A DNA stretch of 64,000 nt from 2-12-FULL-60-25 sp003576745 (GCA_030272835.1 SZOQ01000002.1:62001-126000); one strand, 5' to 3'; shown: positions 50,632-60,122, numbered from the stretch's first letter. Notes: generated by a model not told the origin, from the sequence alone. Numbers and translations: made by a program.

Positions 50632-52118
50632 TACATTCGATGAATGAACGCCTCATTCGATCCATTCCCGGCCTCCTTATTTGGACGACACTTCTTGGAT
50701 CTCTCGTGTTTTCCTATCTCGCGCCGATTTGGGTGATCTATTTTATCATTATCTTTGACTTATACTGGCTTTTTCGTATCGTATATTACATTCCGTTTCT
50801 TTTGGTCGCTTGGTACCGTTACCGCAGGGACATACGGCGGAACTGGCAGGCCGATGTTATGCAGATCGAGGGATATGGCCGTATCCGTCATCTCATCTTC
50901 CTTCCCACCTACAGGGAAGATATCGGCGTTGTCCGGGAAACGCTTCGGAACCTTACGCGTTCGGCTCTGCCGAGCGACCGCATGATCATTTGTCTCGCAG
51001 GCGAAGAACGCGACCGCGAACGCTTCGCGGCCATCGCCGAGGCCATGAAGCGGGAATTCGGCTCTTCTTTTTTGTCGCTCATCACGACGGAGCACCCCGC
51101 GGATCTCCCGGACGAGATTCCCGGAAAGGGGAGCAATCTCAACTGGGCCGCGCATCAGATGGTGCCGGTCATTGAATCCCTGGGCATCCGTCCCGAAGAC
51201 CTGATCGTGTCCTCCTTCGATATCGATACGCAGGCGCATGAGCAGTATTTTTCCTGCCTGACGCATACATATCTCACCGTCGCTGACCCTACGCGGAGCT
51301 CCTATCAGCCGATCGCGCTCTATAACAATAATTTGTGGGAAGCCAAAGCGCCGGTCCGCGTGGCTATGTTCGGCACCACGTTCTGGCTCTTGTCGGAGCT
51401 TGCGCGGCCGGAGAGAGCGCTCACGTTTTCTTCTCATTCCATGAGCTGGCGCATGCTGTTGGACGTAGGATTCTGGCAAAAAGACATCGTGTCGGAAGAT
51501 TCGCGTATTTTTCTTCAGGCACTCGTGAAGTATCACGGCGATTACCGCGTGACGCCCCTGTATTTGCCCGTATCCATGGATTCCGTGGATAGCGTGAATT
51601 ACGCGAGCTCGCTTCGAGCGCTCTATAAGCAAATTCGACGCTGGGCATGGGGCGTGGAGAATTTTTCGTACATGGTCGAGCATTTCCACAAAGACCGTAT
51701 CATGCCGTTCCGCGTGAAATTCAGTTTTTTGTTCAAACAGCTTGAGGGTTCATATACTTGGGCCACGGCTCCCGTCATTATTACACTTTTAGGCCAGCTG
51801 CCCTTCTGGCTCGCATCGGAGCACTATCGATCCTTTGCTATTTTTCAGAATACGCCGTTTACGCTCCAGCGTCTTATGCAGCTTGCGCTCGTGGGGGTAT
51901 TCGTCTCTGCCGCCTTAGCGCTCACGCTCCTGCCGCCCCGTCCGGCACATGTCCCGCGGCATCGGGCATTCGCCGTCATTCTTCTTCAGTGGCTTCTCCT
52001 GCCTGTTACCTTCGTCGTGTTCGGATCGATTCCGGCCATCGATGCTCAAACGAGATATCTTCTTGGCGGACGCTTCCGTCTGGGCTTCAATGTGTCGGCC
52101 AAGCGCAAGCTCGGCTGA
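50628..52118 (+). CDS. processive family 2 glycosyltransferase, multi-pass
   Basis: 496 aa. Two N-terminal TM helices, a cytoplasmic GT-A domain and about three C-terminal TM helices. The Asp-rich site is DIDTQ, the acceptor-side acid is in FWQKDIVSEDSRIF, and the QxxRW motif of cellulose/hyaluronan-type synthases is present as QIRRWAWG. It therefore probably polymerises and exports a surface polysaccharide. The ATG overlaps the TsaB stop (ATGA). Confidence 0.85.
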   Translation: MIHSMNERLIRSIPGLLIWTTLLGSLVFSYLAPIWVIYFIIIFDLYWLFRIVYYIPFLLVAWYRYRRDIRRNWQADVMQIEGYGRIRHLIFLPTYREDIGVVRETLRNLTRSALPSDRMIICLAGEERDRERFAAIAEAMKREFGSSFLSLITTEHPADLPDEIPGKGSNLNWAAHQMVPVIESLGIRPEDLIVSSFDIDTQAHEQYFSCLTHTYLTVADPTRSSYQPIALYNNNLWEAKAPVRVAMFGTTFWLLSELARPERALTFSSHSMSWRMLLDVGFWQKDIVSEDSRIFLQALVKYHGDYRVTPLYLPVSMDSVDSVNYASSLRALYKQIRRWAWGVENFSYMVEHFHKDRIMPFRVKFSFLFKQLEGSYTWATAPVIITLLGQLPFWLASEHYRSFAIFQNTPFTLQRLMQLALVGVFVSAALALTLLPPRPAHVPRHRAFAVILLQWLLLPVTFVVFGSIPAIDAQTRYLLGGRFRLGFNVSAKRKLG

Positions 52119-52136
52119 GGCGTCTGCACTCCTCTT

Positions 52137-53192
52137 ATGGAACCGGCCAAAACCCTTGTCGTAAATGTGGTGACGTGGAATTCTGCGCGTTTTTTGCCGC
52201 ATCTGTTCGAATCGATCGCGGCGCAGACCACGAACGCTTTTACGGTGACCGTCGTGGATAATGCCTCGAGCGACGGTACGCTCGCATGGCTCCGGGAAAA
52301 GGCTCGGGGCGTTCCCGTCCTGAAGAATTTTCGCAATGGAGGGTTTGCGCGAGCGCATAATCAGGCCATTGCCTTTGCGCTTCAGCGCTGGGAAGCGGAA
52401 GGCGCGCTGGACCGGAAATACATTTTGGTACTGAACCCGGACATCCTGCTTGCGCCCACCTGCATCGCGCAGTTGCTTTCTTTTATGGATACGCATCCCG
52501 ACGTGGATATGGCCGGGCCGAAGCTTCTCCGCGCCGATCGCCGGACAAATGAAGACGGAGAGATTGTCGATATCGAACGATCTTCTCTCATCGATTCCGC
52601 CGGCATATCTCTTTTGAAAAGCCGGCGTGTTATCGACCGCGGGGCGGGAGAAAAGGATTCCGGGCAGTATGATGGAGGAGAGCCGTTCGGCATTTCGGGA
52701 GCCGCCATGCTCCTCCGCGCGTCTGTGATTCCGAGCATCGTGCTCCAAAACGGCGAGGTCTTTGATGAAGATTTTTTTGCCTATAAGGAAGATGCGGATC
52801 TTTCCTGGCGTTTCCGGCTTTTGGGAAAACGCATCGCGTTCGTGCCCGGCGCAGTCGCGTGGCATCATCGAACCGCCCGCGCATCCCGGGGCGGCTTGAT
52901 CGAGCAGTATGCTATTCGGCGGAATCGAGCATCCGTCATTATGAAATATTCTCGGAGAAATCAGTTATGGCTTGAGTGGAAGAACGATGATGCCGGAAGC
53001 CGCCTTCTGCATTTTCCCTGGATTGCGGCGGAAAAAATACGACGCGTCTGCGCCGCCACGCTGTTTCCGTCATCCGCTGTTCCCGCATTGTTTGAAGCTT
53101 GGGCGGGATTCGGACGCATGCGGCGCAAACGGAAAGAACTTTTGACCCGTCGCCGTTTATCCCCGGGACAGATCCGCGCGCTGTTCTCGTAA
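52137..53192 (+). CDS. family 2 glycosyltransferase (rhamnosyltransferase-like)
   Basis: 351 aa GT-A enzyme: VVTWNSARFLPHLFESIAAQ, VVDNASSDGTLAWL, NFRNGGFARAHNQAI, the nucleotide-sugar motif LVLNPDILLAPTC and the catalytic-side YKEDADLSWRFRLLG. No TM domain. Paralogous to the next gene; likely decorates a cell-surface polysaccharide or the exported proteins. Confidence 0.88.
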   Translation: MEPAKTLVVNVVTWNSARFLPHLFESIAAQTTNAFTVTVVDNASSDGTLAWLREKARGVPVLKNFRNGGFARAHNQAIAFALQRWEAEGALDRKYILVLNPDILLAPTCIAQLLSFMDTHPDVDMAGPKLLRADRRTNEDGEIVDIERSSLIDSAGISLLKSRRVIDRGAGEKDSGQYDGGEPFGISGAAMLLRASVIPSIVLQNGEVFDEDFFAYKEDADLSWRFRLLGKRIAFVPGAVAWHHRTARASRGGLIEQYAIRRNRASVIMKYSRRNQLWLEWKNDDAGSRLLHFPWIAAEKIRRVCAATLFPSSAVPALFEAWAGFGRMRRKRKELLTRRRLSPGQIRALFS

Positions 53193-53193
53193 T

Positions 53194-54075
53194 ATGGCCG
53201 AAACGCCGAAGGTTTCTTTTATCACGGTCTGCTATCGCACGCCGAATCTCATCCGCGTCCTTTTGAAAGGAATCGAACGCGCGAATTTTTCTTTTCCGTT
53301 CGAATATTTTCTTGTGGATAACGGGCAAGACGGGACAGCGGCGATGGTTCGCGAGCGTTTTCCGTGGGTGACGGTGCTCGCCCCCGGCGCGAATGTGGGG
53401 TTCGCACGGGGGAATAATCTGGCATTCCGGCGCGCCGCCGGAACGTATTGCATGCTCGTCAATCCCGACCTAACCGTGTTCCCCGGGCAAATGGAGGCGC
53501 TGCTGGCATTCGCCGATACCCATCCCGATATCGGCATGGCGGGCCCGCGCATCGAGAACCCCAATGGCACGCGGCAGGAAACGTGTACACGGTTTCCGAC
53601 TCCGCTCACGCCGGTATGCAGCCGCACCGTTCTCGGAAAACTCCCCTGGGGCCGTTCCGTCATTGACAGATATCTTATGCGCGATATTCCGCATGACGAG
53701 CCGCACGACGCCGACGGCCTGTACGGATCCGCCATCCTCATCCGTCGTTCCGTCCTTGAGGATGTCGGATATTTCGACGAAGGATTCTTTATGTACTATG
53801 AGGATGTGGACCTGTGCCGCCGCGTGTGGGAGCGGGGCTGGCGGGTCACGTATGCGCCGGTAGCCCGATTTGTGCATTATCACCAGCGCGAAAGCCTGGT
53901 TCGCACGCCGCTGGACCTGTTTACGAACCGCCTGCTACGCATTCATATCGCAAGTGGTGTACGATACTTCTGGAAATACCGGAATACGCCGTTCCCGGCG
54001 CGCCGTATCGTATCCGAACGATCCGTCGAAAGCGCACAGACGGCGCCAACAGAAACGCCGTCATCTCTATCTTAA
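53194..54075 (+). CDS. family 2 glycosyltransferase
   Basis: 293 aa. Contains FITVCYRTPNLIRVLLKGIE, FLVDNGQDGTAAMV, GANVGFARGNNLAF, CMLVNPDLTVFPGQ and YYEDVDLCRRVWERG. It follows the previous GT2 by 1 nt and shares its architecture. Acts at the cytoplasmic face. Confidence 0.88.
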   Translation: MAETPKVSFITVCYRTPNLIRVLLKGIERANFSFPFEYFLVDNGQDGTAAMVRERFPWVTVLAPGANVGFARGNNLAFRRAAGTYCMLVNPDLTVFPGQMEALLAFADTHPDIGMAGPRIENPNGTRQETCTRFPTPLTPVCSRTVLGKLPWGRSVIDRYLMRDIPHDEPHDADGLYGSAILIRRSVLEDVGYFDEGFFMYYEDVDLCRRVWERGWRVTYAPVARFVHYHQRESLVRTPLDLFTNRLLRIHIASGVRYFWKYRNTPFPARRIVSERSVESAQTAPTETPSSLS

Positions 54076-54104
54076 GGGACATGGCGACATGATTCTTGAG
54101 GGGC

Positions 54105-56240
54105 ATGCCTACGAATAAACCTCCAAAAAGGGAAAGTCCGAATTTTTTAACCTGTCCCGGGGTTCCTGCATTGTCGTCTCCCGATTCCTCATCTCCCGCA
54201 GCTCCCGCGTCTGACGCATCTCTCCCGAAGCCGTATCCGCCTTCTTTGGACGCGGCGACGAGGGCGCCCGGTATCCCTGTTGTTTTGTCGAGACGTCGAA
54301 AAGGGCGCAACAAACCCCTCCTATGGATCTCGCTCGCGCTCATGCTGCTCGTCGCCATTGCCACGGGTCCGGCTTTGTTTTCGCTGGGGAGGGCGGGGGT
54401 ATCCGCCCAGTCGGCCAAACAGGCCGTAACCCGCATGCAGACGCGCATGGAGGCGCGCGATTTTCAGGGAGCGTCCCGGGAACTCGACACGGCCTATACG
54501 TCCCTGCTCACCATGAAAGACGCCCTGCGCGGCGTGGGATTTTGGAGGGATGTTCCCGGCATCGGAACGCAAATACGCGCATTGGAAGACGCCGCGTCGG
54601 CCGGTGCGGAAACGCTGGATGGCGTGCGGGGCATTGTCGCTGTCGCCGCGCAAATACACGACATTGCGAGCCATGCCGAGGCGCTGACAGGCGAGCTGGG
54701 CGCCGGCGTGGATACGAGCAAATCATTCGAGGCGCTCACCGCCCAAGAAAAACGATCCATTCTTTCGCGTCTCGACGCCGCATTGCCCGACATGCGCGCG
54801 GCGCAGGCGAAAATCGACATCGCGCTCCAAACATATGAGCGCATTCCGCAAAACGAGCTCGTGGCGCCGCTTCGAACCGCGCTTGCTCCCGTCACGGAAC
54901 TGCTCCCGAAACTCAAACGGACGCTTGATGAGGCCGTCCCGTTGCTCGAAGTCATGATTCCGCTTGCCGGGTATCCGGAACCCGCCGAATATCTTATTCT
55001 CCTGCAAAATACCGATGAAATCCGCCCGACCGGAGGCTTTATCGGTACGGTTGGAAAACTAACCATCGACGGCGGAGATATTCAGCGTTTCGAATTCGAC
55101 GACGTATATAACATCGATAATCCCGCGTCCGGTTCGTGGAAAGAACCGGCACCAGAGCCCATGACAACATGGCTTCGCGTGCCAACGCTGTTCTTTCGGG
55201 ATGCCAACTGGTCTCCGGATTTCCCCACCTCGGCCGAAACGCTTCTGGATTTTTATGTACGTGAGGTGGAAATCGGCACAGGCGCGAGGCCGCAGGCACC
55301 GAATATCGTTCTGGCATTGAACCCGCCACTGTTCCGCGAGCTTTTACGCATAGTGGGTCCCATTACCATCGAGAACTTCACCTTCACCGCGGACGATTAT
55401 TTCGACATTCTCGAATACCAGGTGGAAGTCGGATTCCTGGAGCAGGGTATTCCGAGGACGCAGAGGAAAGCCCTCATTTCCAAGCTTGGGGATGAGCTTA
55501 TGGCGCGACTACTTAAACTCCCGGTATCTCGATGGCCCGAACTCCTTGATCTCCTGACCAGGTCGCTCGACCAAAAACAAGTAATTGTATACGCGCGCGA
55601 CCCTCACACGCTTTCGCGGCTCGATCAGCTCGGTTGGACTGGGAGGGCGCTTCCCGCCCGAGGCGACTTCATATGGATTGTGGACGCGAATCTTGCCGCC
55701 TTAAAGACGGACGGCGTCATGGATAAGCGCGCGGAATATTCGCTGGATGCCACGGATCCGAATAATCCCATTGCGACTCTTCGCCTTCGCTACACGAATA
55801 ATGCTCCCGGATTTACGGAGTACAGATATACGCGGTATCGGAGCTATACCCGCGTATATGTACCGGACGGAGCAGAGCTTCTTTCCTCGAATGGCGCCAT
55901 GAAAAACGATCGCGTGTTCGGCGGACGCGTGGATGTTATGCGGGAACTCGGGAAAACCGTATTTGGCGCATTCTGGTCCATTGAGCCGGGCCGCACGCAG
56001 GATCTCGTTTTTACCTATCGTCTGCCCGCATCTGTCGGAAGGCAAATACAGGAGGGGGCATATCGTCTTGACTGGCAAAAGCAACCAGGGAATGATACGG
56101 CCGAATGGACGATGGACATCGCCTTCGGAAAACCTCTTAGGAGCGCTTCGCCGCCGGAAGACTCCGAGGATCACGGAGACGATCGATACCGCTTTGAAAC
56201 GCAAAGCCTCACAGATAGGTCCATTGACGTCGCCTTTTGA
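54105..56240 (+). CDS. DUF4012-family membrane protein
   Basis: 711 aa; start at 54105 after GAGGGG. A Pro/Ser-rich cytoplasmic region of about 70 residues, one TM (PLLWISLALMLLVAIATGPALF), a coiled-coil-prone segment, then the DUF4012 core: PAEYLILLQNTDEIRPTGGFIGTVGKLTIDGG, FFRDANWSPDFPTSAETLLDFY, PNIVLALNPPLFRELLRIVGP and QKQVIVYARDP. It usually accompanies glycosyltransferases in Gram-positive and CPR surface-polysaccharide loci, as here; role unknown, LytR-like transfer is a guess. Confidence 0.88.
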   Translation: MPTNKPPKRESPNFLTCPGVPALSSPDSSSPAAPASDASLPKPYPPSLDAATRAPGIPVVLSRRRKGRNKPLLWISLALMLLVAIATGPALFSLGRAGVSAQSAKQAVTRMQTRMEARDFQGASRELDTAYTSLLTMKDALRGVGFWRDVPGIGTQIRALEDAASAGAETLDGVRGIVAVAAQIHDIASHAEALTGELGAGVDTSKSFEALTAQEKRSILSRLDAALPDMRAAQAKIDIALQTYERIPQNELVAPLRTALAPVTELLPKLKRTLDEAVPLLEVMIPLAGYPEPAEYLILLQNTDEIRPTGGFIGTVGKLTIDGGDIQRFEFDDVYNIDNPASGSWKEPAPEPMTTWLRVPTLFFRDANWSPDFPTSAETLLDFYVREVEIGTGARPQAPNIVLALNPPLFRELLRIVGPITIENFTFTADDYFDILEYQVEVGFLEQGIPRTQRKALISKLGDELMARLLKLPVSRWPELLDLLTRSLDQKQVIVYARDPHTLSRLDQLGWTGRALPARGDFIWIVDANLAALKTDGVMDKRAEYSLDATDPNNPIATLRLRYTNNAPGFTEYRYTRYRSYTRVYVPDGAELLSSNGAMKNDRVFGGRVDVMRELGKTVFGAFWSIEPGRTQDLVFTYRLPASVGRQIQEGAYRLDWQKQPGNDTAEWTMDIAFGKPLRSASPPEDSEDHGDDRYRFETQSLTDRSIDVAF

Positions 56241-56261
56241 ACACTCAAACGATTCAACCTC

Positions 56262-57266
56262 ATGTTCGCCAAAAAAATTGGCATTGATTTGGGCACCACA
56301 ACGGTTCTCGTCTACATGCCGAAAAAGGGGATTATCATCAATGAGCCTTCCGTGGTTGCTATTTCGGTTGTCGATAAAAAAGTCCTCGCTGTCGGCAAGG
56401 AAGCAAAAGAAATGCTTGGGCGCACGCCAGACACTATCGTGGCAAAACGCCCCCTGAAAGACGGGGTTATCGCTGACTATCGGACAACCGAAGCCATGCT
56501 CCGGTATTTTATCAATAAGGCTTTGGGAGGCATGCGTCTGTTTCGCGTGGAGGTCATGGTAGCCGTTCCGGGGGGAATCACCTCTACCGAGCGACGCGCC
56601 GTTATCGATACGACCATCTCCGCGGGAGCGAAGGCGGCATACATCATTAAAGAACCGGTGGTGGCTGCAATTGGAGCCGATATTCCCATTGGTTCCGCAT
56701 CCGGGCACATGATTATCGACATTGGCGGCGGCACGTCGGAAATCGCCGTGATTTCCCTCGGCGGCATCGTTTCTTCTTCATCCATCCGTATCGGCGGCAA
56801 TAAGCTCGATACGGCCATTATGGAGCATATCCGCCGTAAGTTCGGTCTCGCTATCGGAGAGCGGACCGCGGAAGAAGTAAAAATCCAAATCGGTTCCGCC
56901 CTGTATCTTGAAGATAAGCTGGAGATGCAGGTAAAAGGCCGCGATATGGTATCGGGACTGCCGCGCATTTCCACTATTTCGAGCGACGATATTACGGATG
57001 CTATCCAGCATGAGCTGCAGGGAATGGTGGAAGCCGTAAAGGACGTCCTGCACAATACGCCGCCGGAATTGTCCGCGGATGTTATGGAAAAGGGGATGGT
57101 GCTCTCCGGCGGCTCAGCGCAGCTCCGGAATCTCGACAAACTTTTTTCGGAAGCTACGGGCGTCCCCGCATTCGTCGCCCAGGATCCCCAGCAGTGCGTG
57201 GCTCGCGGCACGGGCATTGCGCTCGAAAATCTCGACAGCTACAAGCGGAGTATTTTTTCATCATAG
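56262..57266 (+). CDS. mreB: rod-shape protein MreB
   Basis: Actin-like filament former that guides wall synthesis. 334 aa: phosphate-1 GIDLGTTTVLVYMPKKGII, VAVPGGITSTERRAV, phosphate-2 MIIDIGGGTSEIAVISLGG, IRIGGNKLDTAIM and the adenosine motif MVLSGGSAQLRNLDKL. Complete. No mreC/mreD follow, unlike in many bacteria. Confidence 0.96.
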   Translation: MFAKKIGIDLGTTTVLVYMPKKGIIINEPSVVAISVVDKKVLAVGKEAKEMLGRTPDTIVAKRPLKDGVIADYRTTEAMLRYFINKALGGMRLFRVEVMVAVPGGITSTERRAVIDTTISAGAKAAYIIKEPVVAAIGADIPIGSASGHMIIDIGGGTSEIAVISLGGIVSSSSIRIGGNKLDTAIMEHIRRKFGLAIGERTAEEVKIQIGSALYLEDKLEMQVKGRDMVSGLPRISTISSDDITDAIQHELQGMVEAVKDVLHNTPPELSADVMEKGMVLSGGSAQLRNLDKLFSEATGVPAFVAQDPQQCVARGTGIALENLDSYKRSIFSS

Positions 57267-57334
57267 AATGTTTTTCGGAGATATATTGCGTTCATCGCGA
57301 TGTTTGATAAGGTTGTCCCGGAGGTTGGTTTTTC

Positions 57335-57571
57335 ATGAATGATGTACATGTCCGCATCCGTTCCTTCCTACATACAAAGCAATGTCCGTGCGCTTTTGGC
57401 GAAATCGCCGAGGGTGTCTGCCTCGATGCCGCGACCTTGCGAGTCGAACTACACACCCTCTGCAGAGAAGGATTCATCGAAGAGATCGGTGAAGATTCTT
57501 TTGTCTGCCTGCATGAAGCGGATCAGAAAATTGCTCCGCGTGTTGCGGAGAACGGCATTGTTCACGCATGA
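57335..57571 (+). CDS. small hypothetical winged-helix-like protein
   Basis: 78 aa: VRIRSFLHTKQCPCAFGEIAEGVCLDAATLRVELHTLCREGFIEEIGEDSFVCLHE has the helix-turn-helix-wing rhythm of a minimal winged helix (sequence ends in a strand ISEIGEDSFVCL). Two Cys near residue 17-19. Upstream gttgtcccggaggttgg gives a possible Shine-Dalgarno somewhat far (13 nt). A terminator follows. DNA binding is inferred from pattern only. Confidence 0.5.
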   Translation: MNDVHVRIRSFLHTKQCPCAFGEIAEGVCLDAATLRVELHTLCREGFIEEIGEDSFVCLHEADQKIAPRVAENGIVHA

Positions 57572-57591
57572 TCGCGCTTCGCGATACATGC

Positions 57592-57622
57592 GAAAGCCCC
57601 CGCCGTCGGCGAGGGCTTTTTC
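57592..57622 (+). terminator. bidirectional terminator between convergent genes
   Basis: AAAGCCCCCGCC/GGCGAGGGCTTT stem with T5 on the + strand and TTT on the minus strand. Confidence 0.75.
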
Positions 57623-57627
57623 GTGAG

Positions 57628-58095
57628 TCAGGGGACAGGAAGGCTCATCCCCGAAGATAAGGGATACAGCGTCAGGCGAAACCAGGCGCTGTCCCGCACC
57701 GGTTCGGTGCCGGGGACGATGGGCAGGAGCGCAGGTTTTGGCGGAGGAGCGGAAAGGCGAAGTAGAAGATCGGCCGGCATCGGACCGCCGATGTTGCGCA
57801 GGAGAAGCATGGGCGCCGGACCTTCAGCGTCGTCGAAGGCATACGCGTACCCGCGTGTTCCATTCGCGCCTCCATGCCACATGTGCGCCCTCTGGTACGC
57901 CTCGATGCGCGCCATGCGCAGGGCGTCATGCAGCTTCGGAAGGAATCGTCGCGCAAAGGCTTCCGTGTCCTGTGCCGACACGTGATAGGGCAGGCGATTC
58001 GGCTCGGGGTCGAGCGGCGGCGTATACGCGTTCGCGCGGGCGGGCATGCAAACGAAGCAAAGAAGGAACATGGCTACAATCATTTTTCGGTTCAT
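57628..58095 (-). CDS. hypothetical secreted protein, stand-alone unit
   Basis: 155 aa with a classic signal peptide (MNRKMIVAMFLLCFVCMPARANA). The mature part starts YTPPLDPEPNRLPYHVSAQD and contains FLPKLHDALRMARIEAYQRAHMWHG, a Gly/Tyr patch NGTRGYAYAF and a beta-type end. Unrecognised. AAGGAGG precedes the ATG by 6 nt, and a near-consensus promoter and terminator make it an autonomous unit. Confidence 0.68.
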   Translation of the reverse strand: MNRKMIVAMFLLCFVCMPARANAYTPPLDPEPNRLPYHVSAQDTEAFARRFLPKLHDALRMARIEAYQRAHMWHGGANGTRGYAYAFDDAEGPAPMLLLRNIGGPMPADLLLRLSAPPPKPALLPIVPGTEPVRDSAWFRLTLYPLSSGMSLPVP

Positions 58096-58134
58096 GGTTT
58101 CCTCCTTGGCATACGGAAAAGGGCGAAGGTCGCC

Positions 58135-58163
58135 AGTATACTCGCCGGATCGTTCACGTTCAA
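58135..58163 (-). promoter_or_regulatory. promoter of the 58095 minus-strand gene
   Basis: On the minus strand TTGAAC (58163-58158), 17 bp, TATACT (58140-58135), then about 38 nt of leader with AAGGAGG. Confidence 0.7.
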
Positions 58164-58176
58164 CCGCTATTCCGTG

Positions 58177-58185
58177 TGTTACACT
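58177..58185 (+). promoter_or_regulatory. extended -10 of the GT4 gene, leaderless spacing
   Basis: TGT-TACACT at 58177-58185, 7 nt before the ATG at 58193. Back-to-back with the minus-strand promoter. Confidence 0.45.
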
Positions 58186-58192
58186 TCACTTC

Positions 58193-59326
58193 ATGCTCAT
58201 CGGTATTGACGCGACCCGAGCCAATAAACCCGAAAAAACGGGCGTAGAATGGTATGCATGGCATCTTATTCAGGAGATGAAAAAGCTTACCGTCAATGAC
58301 GGGAATTCCTGGGTGCTCTATACGCGCGAGCCGCTCCGCGGCGAGCTTTCGGCCCTTCCGGAAAACTGGTATGAGGTTCGAGCAGGCTGGCCCCCAAGAC
58401 GGCTGTGGACGCAGGTACGATTGTCTTGGGAAATGTGGCGACGGCCGGTGGATGTTCTTTTTGTGCCGGCACACGTTTTGCCCTCCATTCGTCCGGAAAA
58501 AAGCGTTGTCACGGTTCATGACGTTGGGTTCCGCCGGCATCCGAGACTCTATCAGCGCGCGGATATCGAATACCATGAAGCCAGCACGCGGCATTTGGCA
58601 AAAACCGATGCGCGTATTATCACCGTTTCGGAGTTTTCGGGGAAAGAGCTCGTGGAGTTGTATCATGTGGATCCGAAACGCATCGCCATTATTCCGAATG
58701 GCATCGATCATGAACGGTATAAGCCCGCGACCGACCGTTCGGCGATTGACGCCGTCCTCACGCGGTTGCAGATTCCGACGCCGTATTTTTTGACGGTGGG
58801 CAGGCTGGAAGCCAAAAAGAATATCGTCAATATCGTAAAGGCATTCAATGCATTCAAGGTGCACCGCGGCCTTGGCGATCCCACGCGTCTCGTTTTTGCC
58901 GGCAAGCCCGGGTATCAGTATTCCGTCATCAAGAAAGCCATCGAAGCATCGCCCTACAGGGATCAGATTATCGAGCTCGGCTATACAGACGAAAACGATC
59001 TTCCGTCGCTTTTCTCCGGCGCCGTGGGCCTTATCCATCTGTCATGGTATGAGGGCTTCGGTATTCCGCCGGTGCAGGCAATGGCATGCGGCTGTCCCGT
59101 TATCGCCTCGAGCGTCGCATCCCTGCCGGAGATTATCGGCGCGGAGAATGGGCTGTTCGTTTCGCCTGCGGAACCGGATCAGGCGGCTCGGGCCATGGAT
59201 AGACTGCTGAATGAACCCGCGCTTCGGCAATCGTTGTCGAGCAAGGGGATGCAGCGGGCCGCCATATACACCTGGAAAAGCGCCGCGGAAAAAACCATTC
59301 CCGTATTGACGCAATGGGTCGTGTAA
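58193..59326 (+). CDS. GT4-family glycosyltransferase
   Basis: 377 aa GT-B enzyme: N-terminal IGIDATRANKPEKTGVEWYAW, VVTVHDVGFRRHP, ITVSEFSGKELVELYHVDPKRIAIIPNGID, TVGRLEAKKNI and WYEGFGIPPVQAMACGCPVIAS. The E-x7-E motif reads EGFGIPPVQ: the second Glu is Gln, which may alter donor binding. Likely a mannosyl- or glucosyltransferase; exact sugar unknown. Confidence 0.9.
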   Translation: MLIGIDATRANKPEKTGVEWYAWHLIQEMKKLTVNDGNSWVLYTREPLRGELSALPENWYEVRAGWPPRRLWTQVRLSWEMWRRPVDVLFVPAHVLPSIRPEKSVVTVHDVGFRRHPRLYQRADIEYHEASTRHLAKTDARIITVSEFSGKELVELYHVDPKRIAIIPNGIDHERYKPATDRSAIDAVLTRLQIPTPYFLTVGRLEAKKNIVNIVKAFNAFKVHRGLGDPTRLVFAGKPGYQYSVIKKAIEASPYRDQIIELGYTDENDLPSLFSGAVGLIHLSWYEGFGIPPVQAMACGCPVIASSVASLPEIIGAENGLFVSPAEPDQAARAMDRLLNEPALRQSLSSKGMQRAAIYTWKSAAEKTIPVLTQWVV

Positions 59327-59341
59327 GGTGAATTGTTGCAT

Positions 59342-60121
59342 ATGCTTGACCGCCTGGCGCGGCATCTTGCGGATGCGGGTCTCGGAGAAAAAGAGGCCCG
59401 TGTGTATTTGGCGCTGCTTGGTTTGGGAACGGCCTCTGCGCAGGACATCGCCGCACATTCCGATGTTCATCGTGCCACAACCTATCTTGCTCTGGAGTCG
59501 CTTAAGCAGCGCGGGCTCGTGAAAGCATCCGACCAGAACAAACGGACGGTTTTTTCCGCGGAACATCCAGAACGCTTGCGAGATCACGTTCGGGAAGAGC
59601 TTCAGCGCGCGCAGGAAAAAGAACGAAACGCCAATGCATATCTCCCGGAATTGGAGGCGCTGTTCCGGGCGCCTGCGCAAAAGCCCGTTGTCCGGTATTT
59701 TCAGGGAACCGAGGGTCTCCGCGCATTCCGGGAAGCCCTCGCGAATATCTCCAGTGAACGTTGCGATGCGTTCATCCGTCTCGATGATTCTCTGCGCGCT
59801 ATCGCAGACGAGGGGAGCGATGCGCGTTTCGAGAGCTTTCGAAGCAAGCTGAAATTCCGTTTCTTGTATGTGGCGGAAGCAGGAACGCCGCTTCCCGCAT
59901 TTCCGGATATCTATCGTTCGCGTATCGAAACGCGCATCATTCCGTTGCCGCCGTTCGAATTCAGCGGGGAGATCGGTTTGCTCGATCATGTCATGTATTT
60001 CGTCTCCGCATCTCCCGACATTGTTGGCTGCGTCGTGGAGAGTCCGCATGTTGCGGCGCTCTTTCGCGCACAATTCGACCATGCGTGGAAATACGCCGCT
60101 TCCCAGTTGTCCAAAAAGTGA
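59342..60121 (+). CDS. TrmB-family transcriptional regulator
   Basis: 259 aa. N-terminal winged helix of TrmB type (LADAGLGEKEARVYLALLGLGTASAQDIAAHSDVHRATTYLALESLKQRGLVKAS), a coiled-coil linker (REELQRAQEKERNANAYLPELEALF) and an effector-like C-terminal domain (VRYFQGTEGLRAFREAL). TrmB proteins sense sugars in archaea and are common in CPR. The adjacent GT4 is a possible target. ATG at 59342 preferred over TTG at 59333. Confidence 0.85.
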   Translation: MLDRLARHLADAGLGEKEARVYLALLGLGTASAQDIAAHSDVHRATTYLALESLKQRGLVKASDQNKRTVFSAEHPERLRDHVREELQRAQEKERNANAYLPELEALFRAPAQKPVVRYFQGTEGLRAFREALANISSERCDAFIRLDDSLRAIADEGSDARFESFRSKLKFRFLYVAEAGTPLPAFPDIYRSRIETRIIPLPPFEFSGEIGLLDHVMYFVSASPDIVGCVVESPHVAALFRAQFDHAWKYAASQLSKK

Positions 60122-60122
60122 A

